Shown: positions 26,829-33,306 of the stretch, in pieces | Layout: every line of letters starts with the position of its first letter | Numbering within the stretch: position 1 is the first letter of the stretch | From: Desulfomonilaceae bacterium | GTDB lineage: Bacteria > Desulfobacterota > Desulfomonilia > Desulfomonilales > Desulfomonilaceae | Assembly (NCBI GenBank): GCA_041662605.1 | Contig: JBAZSD010000035.1 | Location: 1-33,626 of the forward strand | Direction of reading: 5' to 3' | DNA: 33,626 nt | Program-made: the position numbers and the translations under genes | The notes under the pieces: model-generated | Told to the model about the DNA's origin: nothing | Databases searched by the model: none | Seen by the model: the letters and a program-made list of their open reading frames with translations, nothing else

Positions 26829-26843
26829 TGGCACGTATCTTGT
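26829..26843 (+). promoter_or_regulatory. Sigma-54 (-24/-12) promoter of the two-repeat gene
   Basis: TGGCAC-GTATC-TTGT, with an intact -24 element and exact spacing. The start codon is 31 bases downstream, leaving a leader of roughly 20 bases. Compared with the promoter at 20971, only one spacer base and the last -12 base differ. Confidence 0.87.
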
Positions 26844-26873
26844 ATTAAATCGGTAGCCAGATCGGAGGGCGCT

Positions 26874-27575
26874 ATGAAAAGAGTAAAAGACAAAATTACG
26901 GCGATGCTCAACGCGATAACCTTTGCCGAAGCGGATGAGCCCGATACCGCAATTAAATTTCTTAATTCAGATTCGTCAGAAGCTGAAGACATGGACCGCG
27001 CTGAAGAAGAACTATTGGGAGTTTACAGAAACTCTCAACCTCCTGTAGATCCGTTTGAGAAAAGCATGAGCGCTGCTGCCTTTGCCGAAGCCGGTGAATT
27101 TGGGGTGGCGCGTGAAATCTTAAATCCGGAGTCAAAACCTCATACTGTGTTGTTGGTAATTGAGAGGGACTCTCCAAACGCGAATGCAATTGAATATACC
27201 GTGAATCTTTGCAAGCGCATTGGAGCGATTATGGACGTGCTTATCACACCACCCCCCACTTTCGGAGAGAAAAGTACCAAAAACGCTCCTAATTGGTCTC
27301 CAGACGCGGGCAAGATCCTGGAGTTGACCCAATTCCTAAGATATAAGGAAGTCACTTTCCACATGTACATGCTCCAGGGTGATTTCGTCGAAAAACTGGG
27401 AGATTATGTGAGGAGCCACAAGGAAGTGACAACGGTTGTTTACGACTCCCCCCGTATCGAGGAGACCCACTCCAAAGACGACACGTGGCATAAGGTCCTG
27501 GATACTATCTGCACACGATTGTCTATCCCTCTGATCACTGTTTTCGACAAACGTCAAATGAAACTCGCCACCTGA
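26874..27575 (+). CDS. Two-repeat FAEAGE protein with a USP-like C-terminal domain
   Basis: A 233-residue protein. The N-terminal 88 residues hold two copies of a short motif, MLNAITFAEADEPDTAIKFL (11-30) and SAAAFAEAGEFGVAREIL (66-83), the same motif as the 59-aa peptide at 21034. From about residue 89 there is a Rossmann-like USP domain (TVLLVIERDSPNANAIEYTV, then GAIMDVLI, VTTVVYDSPR, LSIPLITVFD). It lacks the G-2X-G-9X-G nucleotide motif, so it probably does not bind ATP like a typical USP. GGAGGG lies four bases before the ATG, directly after a sigma-54 promoter. It is probably a second regulon member alongside the stress operon. No function is established. Confidence 0.85.
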   Translation: MKRVKDKITAMLNAITFAEADEPDTAIKFLNSDSSEAEDMDRAEEELLGVYRNSQPPVDPFEKSMSAAAFAEAGEFGVAREILNPESKPHTVLLVIERDSPNANAIEYTVNLCKRIGAIMDVLITPPPTFGEKSTKNAPNWSPDAGKILELTQFLRYKEVTFHMYMLQGDFVEKLGDYVRSHKEVTTVVYDSPRIEETHSKDDTWHKVLDTICTRLSIPLITVFDKRQMKLAT

Positions 27576-27676
27576 GAACCATATCTTTCTGAGCTTGGCA
27601 TTTTTTCGAAAAAATCGAGTCTGAATTCTTGATTCATTCTGACAATTCGTGGGGCGCCACACTTGAAATCATAGGT

Positions 27677-27844
27677 TTACCGGCAATTCGACTCAACCGG
27701 TTTGCGGGCAAAGTGTTCTGCGATCCATTTAAGGAAATCACCCTCCGTTTCGAAAAAGTATCCCGACAAGAATTCATTGGAAGCCTGTAATCCGTTCCAG
27801 CAGTTCTCATTGGGATATTCATCTTTATCACTCCAAGGAATCAT
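27677..27844 (-). CDS. Candidate 55-residue protein, not recognised
   Basis: A short open frame with strongly protein-like, acidic and aromatic-rich composition: MIPWSDKDEYPNENCWNGLQ at the start, then NEFLSGYFFETEGDF, KWIAEHFARKP. It is not a shadow of any other gene. Only a weak ribosome site (GTGA) precedes the ATG. It lies at the left edge of the accessory region, between the two-repeat gene and the replication gene. It could be a small cytosolic protein or a surviving piece of a larger gene. Confidence 0.5.
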   Translation of the reverse strand: MIPWSDKDEYPNENCWNGLQASNEFLSGYFFETEGDFLKWIAEHFARKPVESNCR

Positions 27845-28027
27845 TTCACGCAAACCGGTATAGATAGGCCCTATCCTGTAATAATCAAAGAAGCGGATGA
27901 AAATTACAGATATTTTGGGTTACTCTATATCAAACGGGGTCTTGAGTGAGAAAGGCAGAAACGAAAAGACCCACTTTCAGAGGTTTTAAATTCGGAATTT
28001 TCCGCAAAATAGGTAACAGACAAATCT

Positions 28028-29974
28028 ATGAAAGACCATCTCAGACGAGAATATGATTATAATTGTTCGCCTAATATAGGGTCGACTCCACAGGTTAAAT
28101 CGCTAGAGTCTCCCACAGGCGAGCTTTCGGAAAAACAATTAGCTGCTGAAGCGCTTCTCGCAAGGGGGTTTAGTGTCCTTCCCCTGTGGGGCGTCACGAA
28201 GGGAAAATGCGACTGCAATGTCTGGGGATGCGGCCACATTGGAAAACATCCGCACAAATTAGCTCCAAATGGATTCAAGAGCGCATCAAATAAACTCGAC
28301 GACATTGACTCGTGGTGGGGCGAAAACCCTAACTGCAACATAGGGATCGCTATCGTCGACGGGATTATTGCAATTGATGTTGATAGCTATCAGGGCGCTA
28401 AGATCCTTCTGGAAGATCAGGGTAGACTCGGAACATTACCCAAAACCCTGACAAATCAAACGGGTAAAGGTTGTCACTTAATTTTTGGGGTTGATCCCGA
28501 CGCCAAGATTACAAATTCAACACCGGCTCATTGGAACGACCATATACATCTTCGCGGTAACGGTACAGGCTACATTGTCGGACCCGGAAGCGCACATTAT
28601 TCAGGATGGAAATACAAGTTTGTAGACCCGAATACCTCAATAGCGACACTTCCAAAAACGTGGGCTGATATGTTTATAAACGCGAAGACCGCTCCGGCTC
28701 CACAACCTGTCAATGGTAACGGTGACGCCAACGAAAAACTTAAAACGGACGAGGGTCGAAATAACGCCGTGTCGAAAGAAGTTTATAAATTACGGAAGAT
28801 CGGTATTAGCGGGGAAGTGCTGTTTAAGGCAGCGCAACAGATAAACAGGCGCATTTGTCACCCACGGCATTTACTACCTGATTCAGTAATTCGGAGCATG
28901 TGCAGGTCTAAGGATAAAAATGTCACACCAGACCCTGTACGTGTTACCGCACCGGCGCCTGCGCTGATAGGCGATAAAAACAATCTACTCTCTCCTGGGA
29001 AGGCTGATGAATTTTTCTCGAATCATGGAATCAGTTGCGACGACCTTATGGCTCTCGATATTCCACCTATGAAATGGACCGTGGAAAAGATCCTGCCAGA
29101 GGGCCTGACCTTGTTTGTTGGCGCGCCTAAACTGGGGAAAAGCCTCTTCTGCCTGGACATATCAATAGTTGTCAGCAATGGAACAAAACTTTTTGGGGAA
29201 TTTCAATCCCAATGCGGCGTGGTGTTATATCTGGCTCTTGAAGACGGCAACCGACGATTGCAATACAGAATTGATAAAATGACAGACAAATACTCGAATA
29301 GACTGAAATTATTTACCAAGTGGGCGCAAATTAACTCAACTGGCGAGTTTAACGCTATTGACCTCCTGGAACGGTTTTTAGACAAGGAACCAGAAACGAA
29401 CCTTGTGATCGTAGACACAATAGGAAAATTGTCTTTAGAGAAAAAGACAACCAAAGACATCTACATTTCGGATGTTAAGCGACTCGAAGGCTTCCAGCAA
29501 CTCGCGATTAAAAAAAATATAAGCATATTGGTTGTTCACCACACAAACAAAGGGGATCACAGAGACGAATACAACTCAGTTTCAGGCAGCAATGGTTTGT
29601 CTGGGACAGCAGATCAGCTTTGGAAGTTGGACAGGTCCGACCGCAATGAAAATGAGGCTACTCTATCAATAAGCGGGCGTGATGTTGAACCTATTAGAGC
29701 CGCACTGGAAATGGACCCTAATACCTTTACATGGAAGTGGTTGGGATGCGCTAAAGATCGAGATTCACGAAAAGCAGCGGATAAAATCCTGGATGTACTT
29801 CAAAATCAGGCAAAGCCGCTCAGCCATTCTAAAATAGGGGAACTAACAGACTTAAAAGCTGGAACAATCAAAGGAACAATATCGAGGCTGCGTGAAACAG
29901 GGAAAATCAGACAGGCGGTGGGTCGACCTGGACATTTCGTTCTTGCTCCTGGAGCGTCTATTGCGTATATGTAA
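28028..29974 (+). CDS. Prim-pol / RepA-like helicase replication protein
   Basis: A 648-residue protein of plasmid or phage type. Residues 35-215 are a bifunctional primase-polymerase domain: a cysteine/histidine knot with GKHP (C61, C63, C68, H70, H74), IAIDVDS with the catalytic acids D117 and D119, GKGCHLIF with H150, and RGNGTGYIVGPGS. A linker of about 130 residues follows. Residues 345-560 are a RecA-fold RepA-type ATPase (AAA_25) with Walker A GAPKLGKS (364-371), LEDGNRRLQYR, LVIVDTIGKL as Walker B and VVHHTNK. The last 70 residues look like a winged helix (KIGELTDLKAGTIKGTISRL). It would start replication of an integrated or formerly autonomous element. Repeats resembling an origin follow directly. 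The Shine-Dalgarno is weak. Confidence 0.9.
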   Translation: MKDHLRREYDYNCSPNIGSTPQVKSLESPTGELSEKQLAAEALLARGFSVLPLWGVTKGKCDCNVWGCGHIGKHPHKLAPNGFKSASNKLDDIDSWWGENPNCNIGIAIVDGIIAIDVDSYQGAKILLEDQGRLGTLPKTLTNQTGKGCHLIFGVDPDAKITNSTPAHWNDHIHLRGNGTGYIVGPGSAHYSGWKYKFVDPNTSIATLPKTWADMFINAKTAPAPQPVNGNGDANEKLKTDEGRNNAVSKEVYKLRKIGISGEVLFKAAQQINRRICHPRHLLPDSVIRSMCRSKDKNVTPDPVRVTAPAPALIGDKNNLLSPGKADEFFSNHGISCDDLMALDIPPMKWTVEKILPEGLTLFVGAPKLGKSLFCLDISIVVSNGTKLFGEFQSQCGVVLYLALEDGNRRLQYRIDKMTDKYSNRLKLFTKWAQINSTGEFNAIDLLERFLDKEPETNLVIVDTIGKLSLEKKTTKDIYISDVKRLEGFQQLAIKKNISILVVHHTNKGDHRDEYNSVSGSNGLSGTADQLWKLDRSDRNENEATLSISGRDVEPIRAALEMDPNTFTWKWLGCAKDRDSRKAADKILDVLQNQAKPLSHSKIGELTDLKAGTIKGTISRLRETGKIRQAVGRPGHFVLAPGASIAYM

Positions 29975-30201
29975 CCGCTTTCCTCTCTTTTCCCTTTGTT
30001 TCCAGAGGGTTAAACACGGTTACACTTCGGTTGCAAATGGTTACACATCCTTTTTTTGTAACCACTTCCCGATTTATCTCTATAATAACAGCTTGTTATG
30101 CTGTTTCAGGGCATTCGCACAGGTTGATGGGAACATGTAACCACCCTGTAACCCCTCTTAATATATTGATACTATTATATATTATTATACAACCGGTTAC
30201 A
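29970..30201. repeat. GGTTACA repeat cluster, candidate iteron origin
   Basis: The 7-mer GGTTACA occurs seven times in 232 bases: forward at 30018, 30039 and 30195; reverse (TGTAACC) at 29970, 30057, 30136 and 30147. By chance about 0.03 copies would be expected. A strongly AT-rich block (30158-30190, TTAATATATTGATAC and ATTATATATTATTATAC) lies between the last two groups, like a DNA-unwinding element. The cluster starts at the stop codon of the replication gene. It may be an origin bound by that protein or an operator array. Confidence 0.6.
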
Positions 30202-30841
30202 AAGGGATAGTATATAATCAAAGTGATCAATGACAATAGAATCCACGACAGACCCGATGCGAAACATGAAAAACCCGGGGTTCCGCTCGCTTTGGTAGTT
30301 AATAGCGCCACCTCGAAGAAAACATCCCTCGATCCAGGCATGGCGTGACGGTATCACTTAAACTTATCTGTAAAAATAATCCTCTGGTCTATCCACTGAA
30401 TTAATTCATCAAAAGCCATTTTGTTCTCGGCTATGGAAAGAGCCACATTCACAATTTTCTTGCTGGTAATATCTTTCAGATCTACTCAAATGTCGACGAT
30501 GAATCTCTATGAGGTCGGAGAACTCCAGATACTTTATAACTTGGCTAGTTTCTTCCACGCTGACCGGTATTTTTTGAGAATGTTTTCAAGCATTTCATCT
30601 TGGGAAACTTTGTCATCGGCGTCTTGGTGGAAATGGTATTTCTCTGTTCAACATGACTTTCCTTGTTCTCCGATGTTTGTTTTCAAAAACTGGGGTGAGC
30701 TGAATGCCTTCTTTTCAAACATTATCAGCGTCCCACAATGTGTTTTCATACAAGAAGAGCGAACCCACAGCCATCAATTGGGAGAATTAAATTCATGTTC
30801 AGGATACTTGACAATGGTGTTCTTAAGTGACACCATAAAGC
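29975..30841. other. Long stretch without an intact gene
   Basis: This stretch contains the GGTTACA cluster, a possible 41-codon frame (GTG 30223 to TGA 30348, beginning with INDNRIHDRPDAKHEK) and a probable broken gene on the minus strand (30354-30749). An open frame on the plus strand at 30421-30849 is antisense to that remnant and is not thought to be real. Confidence 0.6.
30354..30749 (-). pseudogene. Probable decayed gene, three frames
   Basis: Protein-like pieces follow one another on the minus strand but in different frames. The first starts MKTHCGTLIMFEKKAFSS and runs past an in-frame TGA to DEMLENILKKYRSAWKKLA. A second frame continues with EETSQVIKYLEFSDLIEIHR. A third has DLKDITSKKIVNVALSIAE followed by MAFDELIQWIDQRIIF and a stop. 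Together they look like one gene broken by a nonsense change and two frameshifts. The family is not recognised. Confidence 0.4.
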
Positions 30842-31108
30842 ATGAATAGCAAACAGCGTCAAACACTGGAGGATGTTTTCTTTCACCCTGTCCGATCAGG
30901 AATCCGATGGGAGGATATCGAAAACCTGCTGATAGCTGTAGGCGCTACCATTAAAGAGGCGGAAGGCTCAAGAATAACTGTTACACTCAACGAAGTGTAC
31001 GCCGTATTTCACAGGCCCCACCCTCGACCAACAACTGACAAGGGGGCCGTGAAAAGTGTAAGACGTTTCTTGATCAACGCGGGAGTGAGTCCAGATGAAT
31101 ATACTTAG
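30842..31108 (+). CDS. hicA: HicA-type toxin
   Basis: An 88-residue toxin of the HicA family, which cleaves or blocks mRNA. The pattern fits: a helical start (WEDIENLLIAVGATIKEAEGS), strands around RITVTLNEVYAVFHRPHP and the KGAVKSVRRFLINAGV end. The catalytic histidine is probably in AVFHRPHP, at the slightly shifted position of this subgroup. It overlaps hicB by 14 bases, a typical toxin-first arrangement. No strong Shine-Dalgarno is seen. Confidence 0.88.
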   Translation: MNSKQRQTLEDVFFHPVRSGIRWEDIENLLIAVGATIKEAEGSRITVTLNEVYAVFHRPHPRPTTDKGAVKSVRRFLINAGVSPDEYT

Positions 31109-31439
31109 GTACAAGGGGTATGTTGGAGTTTTCGATTTTGACCCTGAAGCCAAACTGTTTCATGGTGACGTAGTCGGCATCCGGGATGTGGTGACATTCC
31201 AAGGCCAGTCCGTGACGGAATTGGAGCAGGCGCTTAAAGACTCTGTGGACATCTATCTAAAGCTATGTAACGAGACAGGGAAGAAACCTGACAAGCCTTA
31301 CTCTGGTGAAATTAAGCTCCGCCTAGGACAGGAACTTCATAGGGAGGTGGCTACCGCAGCAGCGCTGTCAGGTTTGAGCCTCAACGCATGGATGAAAAAG
31401 GCGCTTGAACGACAGGCTCAAGAAACTTTGGGAGAGTAG
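31095..31439 (+). CDS. hicB: HicB-type antitoxin
   Basis: A 114-residue antitoxin. The N-terminal partial RNase H-like fold (YKGYVGVFDFDPEAKLFHG, VVGIRDVVTFQG, ELEQALKDSVDIYLKLC) binds the toxin. The C-terminal ribbon-helix-helix (IKLRLGQELHREVATAAALS, LNAWMKKAL) binds DNA and probably autoregulates the pair. Start lies inside the 3' end of hicA, suggesting coupled translation. Confidence 0.92.
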   Translation: MNILRYKGYVGVFDFDPEAKLFHGDVVGIRDVVTFQGQSVTELEQALKDSVDIYLKLCNETGKKPDKPYSGEIKLRLGQELHREVATAAALSGLSLNAWMKKALERQAQETLGE

Positions 31440-31861
31440 ACTCAACCCTTCTCTTACTCGTTCTTCTGAACCAACTCAGCAATCGGAAACGAACCTTACC
31501 ATGTTGACCTCGCCATAAAAACAAAATGAATTGATGTCTTATAACGTTCGGGGGCAAACATCATTTCAGCAGCTTCGTTTAACGGATTATTCCTTATGGC
31601 TGTTCTGGGGCGATTCAGCCATAGCCTTGCATACCCACCTGTGACGGCTCTGGCCTACGACCGCCGCCGTCACCTTCAAAACGAAATATGATTGTCAGGG
31701 AAACAGGGTATTCGGAAAAAAGTTTCTATAAATAAAAAGGCCCTTCAGGGCCTCGATGGCGTTCGCCATCCACCTCCAGTATTCTGGATTGAAATTAGGT
31801 TAGTTCAGGGGACTTAATAAGTCAAGAAATCAATCTTAATATCGGTCATCTGACCTTCGCA
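31440..31861. other. Gene-free zone with several hairpins
   Basis: No intact gene. It contains five perfect inverted repeats in 200 bases: TATGGCTG/CAGCCATA (31595-31623), GTGACGGC/GCCGTCAC (31641-31673), AGGCCC-TTCA-GGGCCT (31738-31753), GATGGC-GTTC-GCCATC (31755-31770) and TCCAG-TATT-CTGGA (31775-31788). A short minus-strand frame ending at 31496 (RTAIRNNPLNEAAEMMFAPE within it) could be a gene remnant. Confidence 0.55.
31728..31770 (-). terminator. Double-hairpin terminator for minus-strand transcripts
   Basis: On the minus strand the hairpin GATGGC-GAAC-GCCATC is followed by AGGCCC-TGAA-GGGCCT and then TTTTTATTTATAG. The second hairpin with its T-rich tail is a plausible intrinsic terminator for the toxin-antitoxin transcript that ends about 300 bases upstream, or for a small RNA. 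Confidence 0.6.
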
Positions 31862-32077
31862 ATGACATGGAATAACGACCAAGCAGATAATCAATTTAGT
31901 TTGGGCGCCTACCACGTTGCGTTGGCGGTCGCTCGACCAAAAAGTATTTTGGGGCAAATGGTATGTCGAAAAGTTCCGATTGATCCTCCAAGACCACCGC
32001 TAAACCCGGGACAAGTTATTAAACTCCGGAGGGAACAGATGGGACGCACTGACAAGGATTTAAAAAGACGGACATAA
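31862..32077 (+). pseudogene. Possible truncated helix-turn-helix protein remnant
   Basis: A 71-codon frame with no ribosome site. Its last 30 residues (PRPPLNPGQVIKLRREQMG then KDLKRR) resemble the first helix of Cro/CI-type antitoxins or repressors, where one would expect a full helix-turn-helix to follow. The frame stops instead. Read as a remnant; it may also be chance. Confidence 0.25.
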
Positions 32078-32078
32078 A

Positions 32079-32393
32079 CTAACATCCTATTTGTTTTTTT
32101 CTTTTTTGCTTGACCACGTCCCAAACAATTTCAGGGTGATCTTCCGCTATCTGAAGCAATACTCTGGCTGGGCCCCTGGGCGTTCGACGCTTTTGTTCCC
32201 AGTTTTCCAAGGTACGGACACTGATCCCAAGCATAGTTGCAAAGTCGGATTGGGTGGCCCCCAGCTTGGATCTGATCGATTTAACGTCAGGCTTTTCTAC
32301 CGTGAAGACTCGCGATGGCTCCATCTCTCCACGAATTATGGATCCGGCCTGATGTATACTTTCAAGAAGCTCCTGGAACATTGCTTCCTTCAT
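32079..32393 (-). CDS. HigA/NadS-type helix-turn-helix antitoxin
   Basis: A 104-residue antitoxin. The N-terminal 45 residues hold the toxin-binding part (ELLESIHQAGSIIRGE). The Cro/CI helix-turn-helix is at about 48-90 (GATQSDFATMLGISVRTLEN, WEQKRRTPRGPA), with a lysine-rich tail. GGAG five bases before the ATG fixes the start. The ATG overlaps the toxin stop by four bases, so the order is toxin then antitoxin, as in higBA. Confidence 0.9.
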   Translation of the reverse strand: MKEAMFQELLESIHQAGSIIRGEMEPSRVFTVEKPDVKSIRSKLGATQSDFATMLGISVRTLENWEQKRRTPRGPARVLLQIAEDHPEIVWDVVKQKRKKQIGC

Positions 32394-32707
32394 GACAGCT
32401 CCGCTTTCGCAATTTTTCGTAAAGACTTCAGTTGTTCAGAAGTAAGATCGTCCTTATCGGTTTTGGAGTAAACGTAAATCATATAAATTAGGTCTCCCCT
32501 TAGAGCCCAACAATATATTACCCTTACGCCACCTCTTTTACCCTGTTTCCTGGAACCCCATCTTATCTTTCTAAGCCCTCCGGAATCCTGAATCATGACT
32601 CCAGCGTCTGGATATTTGGTGAGATGGGCTTGCAACGCTCGGTACTGGTCGTCCGGTAATAGATCCAAGATCGCCTTTGTGAAAATAGGGGTTTCGATGA
32701 ATTCCAT
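32390..32707 (-). CDS. RelE/HigB-type toxin
   Basis: A 105-residue toxin of the RelE superfamily, ribosome-dependent mRNA interferases. Landmarks are PIFTKAILDLLPDDQYRALQ, YPDAGVMIQDSGGLRKIRWG, GKRGGVRVIYCWA, and IYMIYVYSKTDKDDLTSEQL near the end; the arginines and lysines around IRWGS and GGVRV are the usual functional residues. I chose the ATG giving MEFIETPIF, preceded by AAGG at five bases. An upstream ATG at 32734 adds nine residues without a ribosome site. Confidence 0.9.
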   Translation of the reverse strand: MEFIETPIFTKAILDLLPDDQYRALQAHLTKYPDAGVMIQDSGGLRKIRWGSRKQGKRGGVRVIYCWALRGDLIYMIYVYSKTDKDDLTSEQLKSLRKIAKAELS

Positions 32708-32861
32708 AATAGCCTTGGCTGAAAGGTACGCCATTGGCGTGAAGCTGTCAACAGCGTTAACATAAATATTTCAATAGTCGGTTCATTGTTATATCATCAG
32801 TCATCTCTCATCAGGCGGAAACATTGGCTGGACAATATCATAGGGACTACGGGGAATTGAA

Positions 32862-33057
32862 ATGAAAGTTATTGCCGCCGCTCTAATCTTCACACTGCTG
32901 CCATTGGTAAGCTTCTCATCGGATCGAGACACTCAAATTCGGGACCACCGTTCATGATCGCTACGGGAACATCAATCGAACCGAGCAACGTGATGGCCGA
33001 CAAAGGATTATCCGGGATCGCAGCGGAAATATTATTAAAACAGAAGAGGCCAATTGA
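32862..33057 (+). pseudogene. Frameshifted secreted protein with RDRxGNI repeats
   Basis: The frame begins with a clear signal peptide (MKVIAAALIFTLLPLVSFSS) and stops at codon 32. In the next frame, overlapping the stop, the sequence continues as TTVHDRYGNINRTEQ, then RIIRDRSGNIIKTEEAN and a stop. The repeated RDRxGNI(x)RTE unit in the second frame and the signal peptide in the first show that one small secreted gene has been broken by a single-base change near 32945-32955. A sequencing error would also explain it. Confidence 0.6.
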
Positions 33058-33072
33058 CAAAGGAGATTTGCT

Positions 33073-33267
33073 GTGAAGCGCTTAGGCTGTCTGATTGTGA
33101 TATTACTGCTGGTATTCGTTTTAACCGGCTTGCAAGATGTCAGGGCTGATCAAGCCGATGAAGCTCGTAAAACTGGGCTAAAATATTACAACGGTGAGGG
33201 TGTCAAGCAGGATTATCAAGAGGCATCCAATAGCCTGAAAATATTCCGAGTTATTCATGTTAATTAA
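33073..33267 (+). pseudogene. Truncated Sel1-repeat secreted protein
   Basis: The GTG start is preceded by AGGAG at seven bases. A signal peptide (KRLGCLIVILLLVFVLTGL) is followed by one partial Sel1 unit (ARKTGLKYYNGEGVKQDYQE). Sel1-like proteins have several such units; here the frame departs from the repeat after QEAS and ends 13 codons later. The loss coincides with a junction to unrelated DNA near 33235-33255. Only the first 50 or so codons are Sel1-like. Confidence 0.65.
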
Positions 33268-33306
33268 AGCCTGTCGGAATTCTCTAATCTGTTGTGCCGT
33301 TTCCAT
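33178..33306 (-). pseudogene. 5' fragment of an unknown gene, fused to Sel1 antisense
   Basis: On the minus strand AGGGG six bases before an ATG opens a frame beginning METAQQIREFRQALIN. After 16 codons it runs into the reverse complement of the Sel1 fragment and ends. The good ribosome site suggests the beginning of a real gene whose remainder was lost. The 200 bases before it hold short repeats of a TGAAATGTRG type, which might be the end of an insertion sequence. Confidence 0.35.

Larger units (their letters stand above)
26418..26873. other. Divergent regulatory region between kinase and two-repeat gene
   Basis: About 450 bases without a gene. It contains enhancer-type repeats at 26474-26488 and 26654-26668, a GCAAC half site at 26684-26688, and a sigma-54 promoter at 26829. 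No good sigma-70 promoter for the kinase operon was recognised. Confidence 0.7.

Noticed and set aside
29970..30201. GGTTACA cluster as a CRISPR array
   Set aside because: The repeat unit is only 7 bases, in both orientations and irregularly spaced, and no cas genes are present.
30421..30849. A 142-codon plus-strand open frame
   Set aside because: No ribosome site and a phenylalanine/serine-rich translation. The opposite strand contains more protein-like pieces, so this is probably antisense to a decayed gene.
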